Below, in pieces: positions 55,791 through 64,000 of a stretch of 64,000 nucleotides of DNA. Every line of letters starts with the position of its first letter. Within the stretch, counting starts at the first letter, position 1. Source of the DNA: Mycobacterium sp. SMC-8 (lineage in GTDB: Bacteria > Actinomycetota > Actinomycetes > Mycobacteriales > Mycobacteriaceae). The notes beneath the pieces are model-generated. The model was not told the origin of the DNA. It made no database searches and saw only the letters and a list, made by a program, of their open reading frames with translations. Both the position numbers and the translations under genes were made by a program. The stretch lies in contig NZ_CP079865.1 in assembly GCF_025263565.1 (NCBI RefSeq), positions 1,550,001 through 1,614,000 on the forward strand, in the 5' to 3' direction.

Positions 55791-56120
55791 GTCAGGCGCA
55801 TCGTCTTAGGCTGCCGACCTCCTGCGTGGCGGAGGCCCCCTCTGTGAAGCAGCTCGCCGAACCTCGGCGCACAGCAGACCCGATGAATCGTCCTTGGCAA
55901 CAGCGCCGTTGAGGAGCAAGGTCACCAAGTGGCCCAGGCTCGGGGGCGGCCCCGGGTCCGCAATGGCGTTCACGCTGATCAGCCGCTGAGGGCGTCGCCG
56001 CGTGACTGCGTCGCACCGGTCCGGGTCAGTGCCAGCACTCGAAGGGCGACGTATTCGGGTTTGAACTGGGTCTCGTGTGGCGTCGCGATGAGTTCGTCCC
56101 TGCGGTGCAGTCTGAGCTGC
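55791..56120. other. no recognisable gene
   Basis: Between the degraded region and the DHFR-like gene. The open frame running into 56121 from upstream is not protein-like before the ATG. Confidence 0.4.
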
Positions 56121-56687
56121 ATGGGCAAACTCATCTATGGCTTCAACGTGTCGGTGGACGGGTACATCGCCGACCTACAGGGCAACATCGACTGGAGCGA
56201 TCCGAGCGAAGAACTGCACCAGTATTGGAACGATTTCGAGCGGGAGACCGCCCTGTCGTTCTATGGCCGGCGGCTCTACGAACTGATGTCCGCGTACTGG
56301 CCGACCGCCGACGAAGCCCCGGATGCCACCCCACTCATCGTTGACTACGCCCGCGTCTGGCGTGACATGCCCAAAGTCGTCTTCTCGCGCACCCTGGAGT
56401 CCGTCGACTGGAACTCCCGCCTGGAACGCGGCGACCCAGTCGAGGTGGTGACGAGGCTGAAGGCCGAAACCGACGGCAACCTGGAGGTGGCCGGCGCGAC
56501 GCTGGCCGCACCGATCGTGCAGGCCGGACTGGTCGACGAGTACCGGCTCGTGGTCGCACCCACCGCGGTGGGCGGCGGTACCCCGTTCTTCCCGACCTTG
56601 CCGTCGTGGATCCCGTTGCGCCTGTTGGAGAACCGCACCTTCCCGGGCGGCACGGTCCTGCTGCGCTACGAGGCGAGTCACGACTGA
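56121..56687 (+). CDS. dihydrofolate reductase-family (RibD C-terminal-like) protein
   Basis: 188 aa from ATG 56121 (MGKLIYGFNVSVDGYIADLQ), the typical start of YwjB/YyaP-type reductases. Further family features are VVFSRTLESVDWNSRL, EVAGATLAAPIVQAGLVDEY and VAPTAVGGGTPFFPTL, the NADPH-binding C-terminal part. Substrate unknown. This is the first clearly chromosomal gene right of the accessory region. Confidence 0.88.
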   Translation: MGKLIYGFNVSVDGYIADLQGNIDWSDPSEELHQYWNDFERETALSFYGRRLYELMSAYWPTADEAPDATPLIVDYARVWRDMPKVVFSRTLESVDWNSRLERGDPVEVVTRLKAETDGNLEVAGATLAAPIVQAGLVDEYRLVVAPTAVGGGTPFFPTLPSWIPLRLLENRTFPGGTVLLRYEASHD

Positions 56688-56762
56688 TCGGGCATATGCG
56701 GTCAGAGGAACTGCGGATGCACCGTCTGGATGTCGCCGGCGTGAACCGCCGGTGAGTGTCGG

Positions 56763-57592
56763 TTATTGCGCCGCCCCCGCGGTGGTGCTGAAGACCGGCC
56801 AGCAGATCTCGGTGGCGGTGAACCTCGCCGGATCTTCGTGCGTGCCGCCGAGGTAGTGCTCGCGGATGGGTCCCTGGCTGCTGATCAGATGCTCGTTGAC
56901 GTAGATGCCCAGGGCTGCGTAGCTGCGGTCGATGCCGTCGTGACCGCCCGGGTGGGTGAGCACCGCGAATTCGGCTCTGGGTAGGACCTCGGCGCGGACG
57001 CCCTCCGGGGGATCGGCAGACGGGGGTGCTTCGACGAACATGGTTGCGCTACCGCGCTGTTCGAGAAACAGCGCCCGGTCGTAGACGCCGCCGGGCACCA
57101 CAGCGGTTTGTGTGCCTGTGGCCATCGCCACGGCCTGGTGCAGTGTGGTCAGCGACGCGCCGAACCAGTCGTTGATCTCTGAGGTGTCGATGATCGCGCC
57201 GACCGACCACACGGCAAGCCTCGGTTCGCGACGCAACGTGACGTCGGTGGGCGTCCGCACAGGGGAGAGCAACTCGCGAAGCGCGCCAACGGCGTCACGG
57301 GTCTGCTGCAGTTGTGCCTCCATGTGCTCGAGATGGGTGGTGATGATGTCGGTGCGGGCCTTTGCGTCGTCGGTGCTCAGCAGCGCCTTGATGTCGGGGA
57401 TGGACATGCCCAATGACCGGAACCGGCGGATGATGTGCGCGTGATCGACCTGGCTGGTGTCGTAGAACCGGTAGCCGGTGTAGGGGTCGATGTGTGCGGG
57501 TCCAGAATGCCGATGTCGTGGTAGTGACGTAACGCCTTTCTGCTCAGACTGGTCATCACCGCGAAGTCACCGATCGAGACCTGTGCGCCCAT
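56763..57592 (-). pseudogene. MerR-family regulator with GyrI-like domain, frameshifted near 57497
   Basis: ATG 57592 gives the MerR HTH start VSIGDFAVMTSLSRKALRHY, then HDIGILDP. One missing base near 57497 shifts the frame. In the restored frame AHIDPYTGYRFYD continues to SLGMSIPDIKALLSTDD, a dimerisation coiled coil (THLEHMEAQLQQTRDAVGAL) and an effector-binding domain (WSVGAIIDTSEINDWFG onward, to 56763). The full product would be about 276 aa. It is divergent from the SnoaL/SDR genes, with a MerR-type promoter between them. The break may be a real mutation or a sequencing error. Confidence 0.8.
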
Positions 57593-57693
57593 GGCGTCCT
57601 CCTCCGCGTCGCCCTCGCCTACGTCGAACGAGGCCATCCTGAAGCCTCCCCCTGGGTCAAGGTCAACGTCGCGGCCAAGCTCGCAACATCGGG

Positions 57694-57720
57694 TTGACCT
57701 TCCCCTTGCGGGAAGCTCCA
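57694..57720 (+). promoter_or_regulatory. MerR-type promoter/operator
   Basis: TTGACC at 57694-57699 is followed by the inverted repeat CTTCCC...GGGAAG (57699-57715) inside an over-long spacer before the presumed -10 region near 57719. An inverted repeat within a 19-bp spacer is the hallmark of MerR-activated promoters. It would drive the gene at 57731. Confidence 0.6.
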
Positions 57721-57730
57721 TCGTGGGGCT

Positions 57731-58084
57731 ATGACCACAACAGAATGGGAAGCACTCCCGGATACTGTCAAAACGTTCATGACTGCGCTCGATACCCGTG
57801 AGGTGGATCAAGTGCTGGCCACACTCACCACCGATGCCGTGGTGACCGACGAAGGCCACGACTACAGGGGGCATGACGAGATCGGGACCTGGGTGGCCAC
57901 CGCGGCCGCCGAGTACACCTACACCACCGAGATCACCAGCGCGACAGTGCTTGAACGGCAGACCGGTACGACTGTCGAGGTCGGGCAGCACCTCACGGGC
58001 AACTTCCCGGGCGGGGTCGCCGACCTGCACTACCGCTTCACCCTCGACGGCATTGTCATCAGCCGGGTGGTGATCGAGCCATGA
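57731..58084 (+). CDS. SnoaL-like (NTF2-fold) protein
   Basis: 117 aa from ATG 57731. LPDTVKTFMTALDTREVDQV, LTTDAVVTDEGHDYRGHDEI and the closing HYRFTLDGIVISRVVIEP follow the SnoaL-like polyketide cyclase/isomerase pattern. It overlaps the SDR start (ATGA), and both are probably controlled by the divergent MerR regulator. Confidence 0.85.
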   Translation: MTTTEWEALPDTVKTFMTALDTREVDQVLATLTTDAVVTDEGHDYRGHDEIGTWVATAAAEYTYTTEITSATVLERQTGTTVEVGQHLTGNFPGGVADLHYRFTLDGIVISRVVIEP

Positions 58085-58920
58085 CGCGACGTTGGTTCAT
58101 CACCGGCGGCACCCCCGGTAACTTCGGAATGGCGTTCGCCGAGGCAGCGCTCGAGACCGGCGACCGCGTGGTACTTACCTCCCGGCGTCCGCAGGAGCTG
58201 GCGACGTGGGCCGAACAGTACGGCGACCGCGTTCTCGTCGTGCCACTGGAACTCACCGATGCAACGCAGGTCCAGCGTGCGGTGCGTGCCGCCGAGGATC
58301 GCTTCGGCGGCATCGATGTGCTGGTGAACAACGCCGGACGCGGTTGGTTCGGATCGATCGAGGGGATGGACGAATCCGCGATGCGGTCGATGTTCGAGCT
58401 GAACTTCTTCGCCGTGCTGTCCGTGACCCGCGCAGTGCTGCCGGGGATGCGTGCCCGCGGCAACGGGTGGATCGTCAATGTCTCCTCGGTGGCCGGGCTG
58501 GTCCCCGCCACGGGGTTCGGCTACTACAGCGCGACCAAGTTCGCCATCGAAGCGATCACCGACGCGCTGCACGACGAGGTCGCTCCATTCGGCATCTCCG
58601 TATTGACCGTCGAACCGGGAGCGTTTCGCACCAACGCCTACACGGGATTCGCCGACGAACCCGTCGACGAGCCGATCCCGGACTACCACAACATGCTCGA
58701 AGAGGTCCGCGCCGTCTTCGTCGGGATGGACGGTGTGCAACCCGGCGATCCGCGCCGTGGTGCCCGTGCAGTAATCGCAGCGATGGCCCAGGACTCACCG
58801 CCCCGTCGGCTCGTCCTGGGCAACAGCGGATACGACGCCGTGATCGATACGCTGGAGGAAAAACTGGCCGACATCCGGGCGAACGAAACACTCTCTCGTA
58901 GCGCCGATTTCCCTACCTGA
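58081..58920 (+). CDS. short-chain dehydrogenase/reductase
   Basis: 279 aa. Rossmann nucleotide loop FITGGTPGNFGMAFAEAAL, NNAG motif (DVLVNNAGRGWFGSI), and catalytic Ser and Tyr-x3-Lys in VSSVAGLVPATGFGYYSATK. Substrate unknown. Second gene of the MerR-controlled operon. Confidence 0.92.
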   Translation: MTRRWFITGGTPGNFGMAFAEAALETGDRVVLTSRRPQELATWAEQYGDRVLVVPLELTDATQVQRAVRAAEDRFGGIDVLVNNAGRGWFGSIEGMDESAMRSMFELNFFAVLSVTRAVLPGMRARGNGWIVNVSSVAGLVPATGFGYYSATKFAIEAITDALHDEVAPFGISVLTVEPGAFRTNAYTGFADEPVDEPIPDYHNMLEEVRAVFVGMDGVQPGDPRRGARAVIAAMAQDSPPRRLVLGNSGYDAVIDTLEEKLADIRANETLSRSADFPT

Positions 58921-58979
58921 CGGGCCTCAAGGCGCTTTGGCGGGCGTGAGTTGTCAGACCCTGCTGCTTGAATAGGGGC

Positions 58980-60293
58980 ATGCCCTCGGCCGTAGCTGAC
59001 ACTCCCACTGTGCTGACACAGTCGGATCGGTTGGAGGTGCTCTTCGACGAACTGTCCCAGTTGGCCGGCCAGCGCAATGCGATCGACGGGCGGATCGTGG
59101 AGATCGCCGCCCAGATCAACCGCGACGGGCTCCTCGGGATCACCGGGGCTCAATCGGTGGCGGCATTGATGGCTTGGAAGACAGGGTGTTCGCCGCGCAA
59201 CGCGGACACCATCATCGCGATCGCCGACCGGCTCGAAGAGTTCCCGCGTTGTGTCACTGACCTTCGCGAGGGGCGGCTCTCGCTCGATCAGGTCGGGGCG
59301 ATCGCCGAGCGTGCCGGCGAGGGTTCCGATGCGCACTACGCCCTGCTGGCGAAGAGCGCTTCGGTCCGCCAACTGCGCACGGCGCTCAAACAGGAACCAC
59401 GACCTGAGCCCGAACCGGTCACCGATCCTTTCGACGACGATGACGAACCGGCACCGCCGCCGCCTGCACCGCGGCCAGAGATCACCACCACCAGCGACGC
59501 CGACTACACCTACTGGCGCATCAAACTGACCCACCACCAGTCCGCGAAATTCGAGGCGGCCCTGCAATCGCACAAGGACGGGCTGATCGCTCAGTGGAAA
59601 CGTGACCACGGCATCGACCGTGGCCCCGGTACCGGCGGCGACACCGGCAACGGGTTGACGCGGCCGCCGCTGCCCAGCCGAGGGGATGCATTCATGGCGT
59701 GGGTCGACGCCGGCTGGGACGCCGAAACCTTCCGCCGACCGCACGGCCAGCACACCACCGTCATCGTCCACGTCAACGCTGAGACGAAAGTCGCCGCACT
59801 GCATCTGGGCCCATTACTGACCGACGAGGAACGACGCTACCTGAGCTGCGATGCCACGTGTGAAGTCTGGTTCGAACGCCAGGGCCGGCCCATCGGTGCC
59901 GGACGTTCCACCCGCACCGTCAACCGGCGCCTGCGTCGCGCGCTCGAGTATCGCGACCGCACCTGCGTGGTCCCGGGCTGCGGCGCCACCCAAGGGCTGC
60001 ATGCTCATCACATCGTGCACTGGGAAGACGGCGGCGAGACCGAACTCGACAACCTCGTGCTGGTCTGTCCCTATCATCACCGGGCCCATCACCGCGGCAT
60101 CATCATCATCACCGGACCCGCCCAACAACTCGTCGTCTCCGACCACGCCGGGCGAGAACTCAGACCCGGATCACTGGCGCGCCCCCCGACTACACCGCCA
60201 CCAAAGGTCGCGCCCTACCCCGGGTCGTCCGGAGAACGCGCCCAGTGGAAGTGGTACCACCCGTACGAACCACCACCGCCGATGCGGAACTAG
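58980..60293 (+). CDS. DUF222/HNH endonuclease-like protein (13E12 repeat family)
   Basis: 437 aa from ATG 58980. The N-terminal DUF222 domain (LFDELSQLAGQRNAIDGRIV...) is followed by a Pro/Asp-rich linker and a C-terminal HNH motif (CVVPGCGATQGLHAHHIVHW, DNLVLVCPYHHRAHH). This multicopy mycobacterial family is linked to REP13E12 mobile repeats. Its role is unclear. Confidence 0.93.
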   Translation: MPSAVADTPTVLTQSDRLEVLFDELSQLAGQRNAIDGRIVEIAAQINRDGLLGITGAQSVAALMAWKTGCSPRNADTIIAIADRLEEFPRCVTDLREGRLSLDQVGAIAERAGEGSDAHYALLAKSASVRQLRTALKQEPRPEPEPVTDPFDDDDEPAPPPPAPRPEITTTSDADYTYWRIKLTHHQSAKFEAALQSHKDGLIAQWKRDHGIDRGPGTGGDTGNGLTRPPLPSRGDAFMAWVDAGWDAETFRRPHGQHTTVIVHVNAETKVAALHLGPLLTDEERRYLSCDATCEVWFERQGRPIGAGRSTRTVNRRLRRALEYRDRTCVVPGCGATQGLHAHHIVHWEDGGETELDNLVLVCPYHHRAHHRGIIIITGPAQQLVVSDHAGRELRPGSLARPPTTPPPKVAPYPGSSGERAQWKWYHPYEPPPPMRN

Positions 60294-60296
60294 CTT

Positions 60297-61688
60297 TCAC
60301 TCGCCGCGCTCGGAAGCCCACAGGCCGATCACGAATGCGGTCAAGTCATTGTGCTGCAACGGGTCTCGACCCGTGATCTCCTGGATCCGAGACAGCCGGT
60401 GCCGCACCGTGTTGGTGTGCAGAAAAAGCTCCTTGGCGGTGTCACTCAGAGATCCGTTGCAGGACAGAAATACTCGCAGCGTGCGCACGTGCTGAGTGCC
60501 CCGCTGATTGTCCAGCTCCGCGAGTGGGTCGATCAGCAACTGCTTGAACGGTGCCAGCTGCGCCAGCGGCAACTGCTCCAGCAGGCTCTCCAGCGTGCTC
60601 AGCTGATCCGGTCCGACCCGTCCGCCGCGCTGCTCTGCCAACGTCAACGCGATGCGGGCCTGCGCGATCGCCGACCCGATGTCGGTCAGCGGCACCGGAG
60701 CCGAATGCCCCGTCGGTAACGCGAGGTCGTCGGTCATCCGCACCGGCCCGACCGACAACATCAGGCACAGATCAGGCGCGTCACCGATCAACGCGTCCGG
60801 GAAGGCCATCGACACCAGTGCTCCGGCACCTGCCGGCCACGCCGAGCACGCGATCTCACCGGCCGAGAAACCCGGCCACTCCAGCAGCTGGCTCAGCGCG
60901 TCCGGCAGAAGCATCCGCCGCTCGACCAGAGACAGCAGCTGCCCGACCCGCTCCCGGGCCAACGCGGCCTCGATGTCGCGTTCGCCCTGGGCGGCGCGCA
61001 CGAACCGCGCGATCAGATCGAGCAGCGCCGGTTCCGGCCGGTCGCCACGCCCGACCCACGTCAGCGTGCCCAGCCCGGGCACCGGAACCGTCACCGCGTC
61101 GTCGTCGTCCGCCCCGCCGCGTCCGCCGGCCTCCACGCCAGGTTCGTCGGGCTCCAACAGGAAGTAGCACCCGAGCACCTGACCCGCGCTGTCGAGCAGC
61201 TGACGCGGCGAGTCGTGCCGGCGCAGCGAGGACAGCAGTTCGGGCGCCAGCGCATTGGTCGCGCGGGCAACGGCGATCTCCGAACCCAGCCAGAACTCCG
61301 CCACGAAGCGGCTGACCTGACTGAACGGCACACTCGGCGGGGCGACCAGCACCGGCAACCCGCGTCGCCGGCACTGCGCGAGCAGGGCGGCCGGCACGAC
61401 GTCATGACCGTCGCCCACCCCGAAGCACACGCCTGCTGCCCCGGCCCGGCTCAGCGCGTCGACGAACACCGTGCAGTCGTGTTCGGTCTGCAGACTGATC
61501 CCGACCGTGCACACCAGTTCACCGCCGCGCAGGTAGCGGGACGGGTCGCGCATCTCGGTGGTGTGCACCCAGCTGATGGGATGGTCCAGATTCTGGGGCG
61601 CACCCGCAGGCACCGACACGCCGAACCCGCCGCTCTCCAGCAGGTCCCGCAGCGTCGGGGCCGCCGACTCTGCATGCACCTCCGACAC
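60297..61688 (-). CDS. PucR-family transcriptional regulator
   Basis: 463 aa. The N-terminal PucR domain (TLRDLLESGGFGVSVPAGAP, ISWVHTTEMRDPSRYLRGGE) is followed by a GGDEF-like central part and a C-terminal HTH_30: LRVFLSCNGSLSDTAKELFL, HTNTVRHRLSRIQEITGRDP. It is divergent from the permease at 61830 and probably controls the permease-SDR operon in response to an amine or amino-acid-like substrate, which is inference. Confidence 0.92.
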   Translation of the reverse strand: MSEVHAESAAPTLRDLLESGGFGVSVPAGAPQNLDHPISWVHTTEMRDPSRYLRGGELVCTVGISLQTEHDCTVFVDALSRAGAAGVCFGVGDGHDVVPAALLAQCRRRGLPVLVAPPSVPFSQVSRFVAEFWLGSEIAVARATNALAPELLSSLRRHDSPRQLLDSAGQVLGCYFLLEPDEPGVEAGGRGGADDDDAVTVPVPGLGTLTWVGRGDRPEPALLDLIARFVRAAQGERDIEAALARERVGQLLSLVERRMLLPDALSQLLEWPGFSAGEIACSAWPAGAGALVSMAFPDALIGDAPDLCLMLSVGPVRMTDDLALPTGHSAPVPLTDIGSAIAQARIALTLAEQRGGRVGPDQLSTLESLLEQLPLAQLAPFKQLLIDPLAELDNQRGTQHVRTLRVFLSCNGSLSDTAKELFLHTNTVRHRLSRIQEITGRDPLQHNDLTAFVIGLWASERGE

Positions 61689-61829
61689 CCCGCGAGCGTA
61701 ACGCGGCCGTCACACGAACGAGCGCTGCCGTTGTGCGATCGTTCAACGCCACGGCACCGCCACGGTGCGATCTCTGCGTCTTCGGCCCGATGGCTGGCGT
61801 CGTCGCACGTCCGGCGTGATAGTTCTGCC

Positions 61830-63284
61830 ATGTCATTGGTCAGCCCGGCTGAGCAGCAGCCACAGTTGCGCCGCGAGTTCTCCCTCGGATCGGCGTTCGC
61901 GTTCGCGTTCGCCTTCATCTCTCCGATCGTCGCCCTGTACGGGATCTTCGGCCTTGCGCTGTCGGCGGCCGGCCCGAGCTTCTGGTGGGGCTTCGCGCTG
62001 GTGTTCGCCGGCCAGTTCCTGGTGGCCCTGGTGTTCGCGACCCTGGTGTCGCGGTGGCCGCTGGAGGGCTCCATCTACCAGTGGTCGCGCCGCCTGCTGG
62101 GCAGCACGTACGGCTGGTTCGCCGGCTGGGTCTACATGTGGACGCTGGTGATCGCGATGGCCACCGTCGCGCTGGGCGCGGCCGGATTCACCGCCCACAT
62201 CGTCGGCATCGAGGAACCCTCGGGCGGGACGCTGGCCTGGATCGCGCTGCTGATCCTGCTCGCGGGCACCGCGGTCAACCTGGTCGGGCGTCAGGCGCTG
62301 AAGATCTTCATGATCGGCAGCATCATCGCCGAGGTCATCGGCTCGGTGGTGCTGGGCACCTGGCTGCTGCTGTTCCACCGGCACAACTCGCTGTCGGTGC
62401 TGTTCGAAGGCGGCGGCACCGATGTGGATCTGTGGTCCTACCTCGGGGGGCCGTTCCTGCTCGCGGTCGCGTTCATCGGCTGGTCGTTCGTCGGCTTCGA
62501 GAGCGCCGGTTCCATCGCCGAAGAGGTGCACAACCCGAAGCGGGACCTGCCCAAGGCCGTGCTGTTCTCGCTGGCCTTCATCGCGCTGGTGGTGGGCTAC
62601 TCGAGCCTGGCGATCATTCTGGCCATCCCCGACCTGGATGCGGTGGCCGAGGGCGCGGTCAGTGACCCGGTGTACGAGACGCTGACCGACGCGCTGGGCG
62701 CCGGCATCGCCAAGCCGGTCCAGGTGATGTTCGTGATCGGGTTCCTGGCCAGCTTCCTGGCGCTGCAGACCTCGGCGTCGCGGGTCATCTGGGCCTACGC
62801 CCGCGACGGTGCGCTGCCGGCAGCCGGCACGCTGGTGCAGCTGCGGGGCAAGGCCCGCATCCCGGTGGTGGCGATCCTGGTGACGACTGCGATCGGCGCC
62901 GGTCTGTTCCTGCTGAGCATCGTCGCCGGCGACATCTACTCGCTGATGGTGAACTTCACCGCCGGCGGCTTCTACCTCGCGTTCCTGTTCCCGCTGATCG
63001 GCTTCCTGGTGGTGCTGCTGCGCAAGGGCTGGACGCCTGGGGCGTTCTCACTGCGCGCATGGACGCTGCCCGTGGCGGTGGTGGCCGTGGTGTGGGCGGT
63101 GCTGCAGTTCGTCAACATCGCCTGGCCCCGTGTCGCGTTCGAGCAGCGCTACCTGGACTGGTCGGTGTGGATCGGCATCGTGGTGCTCGGGATCATCGGT
63201 GCGGTGCTGTACGCCACGGTGAAGTCGAGGATCACCGCGCCGCGTGACGAGGACGAGGACGAACCGGTACTGGCGAATGAGTGA
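61830..63284 (+). CDS. APC-superfamily amino acid/amine permease
   Basis: 484 aa from ATG 61830 (MSLVSPAEQQPQLRREFSLG). About 12 membrane helices. APC features are SAFAFAFAFISPIVALYGIF, PLEGSIYQWSRRLLG and SFVGFESAGSIAEEVHNPKR. The stop overlaps the start of the next dehydrogenase, so uptake and oxidation of the same substrate are likely linked. Confidence 0.93.
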   Translation: MSLVSPAEQQPQLRREFSLGSAFAFAFAFISPIVALYGIFGLALSAAGPSFWWGFALVFAGQFLVALVFATLVSRWPLEGSIYQWSRRLLGSTYGWFAGWVYMWTLVIAMATVALGAAGFTAHIVGIEEPSGGTLAWIALLILLAGTAVNLVGRQALKIFMIGSIIAEVIGSVVLGTWLLLFHRHNSLSVLFEGGGTDVDLWSYLGGPFLLAVAFIGWSFVGFESAGSIAEEVHNPKRDLPKAVLFSLAFIALVVGYSSLAIILAIPDLDAVAEGAVSDPVYETLTDALGAGIAKPVQVMFVIGFLASFLALQTSASRVIWAYARDGALPAAGTLVQLRGKARIPVVAILVTTAIGAGLFLLSIVAGDIYSLMVNFTAGGFYLAFLFPLIGFLVVLLRKGWTPGAFSLRAWTLPVAVVAVVWAVLQFVNIAWPRVAFEQRYLDWSVWIGIVVLGIIGAVLYATVKSRITAPRDEDEDEPVLANE

Positions 63285-63969
63285 GCAACCGGTCGCGCTG
63301 GTCACCGGCGGCGCCAGCGGGATCGGCGCCGCGGTGGTGGAGGCGCTGACCGCGCGCGGCTACACCGTCGGGTGCCTGGACCTCAACCCGGGGACAACCG
63401 AAAATGCCGTCGCGACCGACGTTTCCGACGCCGCGGCGGTCGCGCAGGCGGTGGCCGAGCTCAGGGAGCGGCTGGGTCCGGTGAGCGCGGTGGTGACTTC
63501 GGCGGGCTACTACGAGATGGCGCCGGTGTCGGAGATCAGCGTGGACGCGTGGCGACGGATGCTGCGCGTGCACCTGGGCGGGCTGGTCAACGTCGCCCGG
63601 GCCACGCTGCCGGACCTGCGCGCGGCGCGCGGGTCGCTGGTCGCGGTGGCCAGTGAGCTCGCCGTGGGTGGCGGTGACGAGGACGTCCACTACGCGGCCG
63701 CCAAGGGCGCGATTCTCGGCCTGGTGCGCAGCCTGGCCGCCGAAGTCGCCGGCGCCGGGGTGCGGATCAACGCGGTCGCACCAGGCCCCACCGACACCCC
63801 GCTGCTGGCCGCCGACTCACCCTGGCGCGCACCGGAATACCTGCAGACGCTGCCGCTGCGGCGGCTCACCACGCCGGCCGAGGTGGCCCGCTGTGTCGAA
63901 TACCTGGTCTGCGACGCGACGTTCAGCACCGGAGACGTCGTCAACGTGAACTCGGGAGCAGTGATATGA
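63277..63969 (+). CDS. short-chain dehydrogenase/reductase
   Basis: 230 aa from ATG 63277, 8-nt overlap with the permease. LVTGGASGIGAAVVEAL, SAVVTSAGYY, and catalytic residues in ASELAVGGGDEDVHYAAAKG (Ser, Tyr-x3-Lys). The C-terminus shows the SDR pattern FSTGDVVNVNSG. Confidence 0.92.
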   Translation: MSEQPVALVTGGASGIGAAVVEALTARGYTVGCLDLNPGTTENAVATDVSDAAAVAQAVAELRERLGPVSAVVTSAGYYEMAPVSEISVDAWRRMLRVHLGGLVNVARATLPDLRAARGSLVAVASELAVGGGDEDVHYAAAKGAILGLVRSLAAEVAGAGVRINAVAPGPTDTPLLAADSPWRAPEYLQTLPLRRLTTPAEVARCVEYLVCDATFSTGDVVNVNSGAVI

Positions 63970-64000
63970 GTACCGATCTGCACGGTCGGGTCGCGCTGGT
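63966..64000 (+). CDS. start of a further SDR-like gene, truncated by window
   Basis: ATG 63966 overlaps the preceding stop (ATGA) and encodes MSTDLHGRVALV, a typical SDR N-terminus. The remainder is outside the window. Confidence 0.6.
   Translation, partial: MSTDLHGRVAL

Noticed and set aside
55929..56120. N-terminal extension of the DHFR-like protein
   Set aside because: The extension is Arg/Ser-rich shadow sequence; the family N-terminus starts at ATG 56121.
61215..61829. N-terminal extension of the APC permease
   Set aside because: It runs antisense through the PucR gene; the membrane protein starts at ATG 61830.
1..64000. CRISPR array, prophage structural genes, restriction-modification methylase
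   Set aside because: Looked for direct-repeat arrays, capsid/portal/terminase-like and methyltransferase motifs and saw none.

Overview
The window is high-GC actinobacterial DNA, almost certainly a Mycobacterium/Mycolicibacterium chromosome. The left edge (1-4850, minus strand) holds fhaA, fhaB, pstP and rodA in the order known from the cell-wall/division signalling cluster next to the mycobacterial origin, followed by a tRNA-Leu(CAG) gene at 5099-5184. The right edge (56.1-64.0 kb) is ordinary chromosome: a DHFR-like reductase, a MerR regulator divergent from a SnoaL-like/SDR pair, a DUF222-HNH (13E12-type) protein, a PucR regulator, an APC permease and short-chain dehydrogenases.

Between them lie about 50 kb of accessory DNA. 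The first part (5177-40415) is bounded by a 70-bp direct repeat (4 mismatches) made of the 3' end of the tRNA-Leu gene plus its terminator. It looks like an integrative element of about 35 kb, with an integrase-like gene and a DDE-transposase-like partner beside the right repeat. Its cargo is two large proteins with PD-(D/E)XK/NERD-like motifs, a SEC-C zinc-motif protein, and a two-gene operon whose large product joins a SAMHD1-like HD dNTPase domain to a PRTase-CE-like domain. About 18 kb of this element is insertion sequences.

Several IS boundaries can be set exactly from target duplications. The SEC-C gene is cut by a four-level nest, IS21 > IS21 > IS3 > IS30, and again by a second IS21 element followed by an IS1634-family element. 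Removing them restores one 508-codon frame. Three copies of one IS1634-family element are flanked by direct repeats of 533, 45 and 172 bp, the long variable duplications typical of that family.

The second part (40.4-55 kb) has no integrase of its own. It holds a large HEPN-like protein and a complete CBASS operon: a 39-aa basic protein, a CD-NTase, an E2-E1 fusion (Cap2-like), and an unusual JAB-TIR-SAVED triple fusion that joins the Cap3-like protease to the effector. It also holds a zinc-finger protein, a DUF6602-like protein, a TacA/TacT toxin-antitoxin pair with a palindromic operator, coupled HicB-like and HEPN-like genes, and about 1 kb of degraded frames.

The CBASS fusion and the HD-PRTase operon are the best candidates for undescribed systems. 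All assignments come from reading sequence and motifs; no database search was run.
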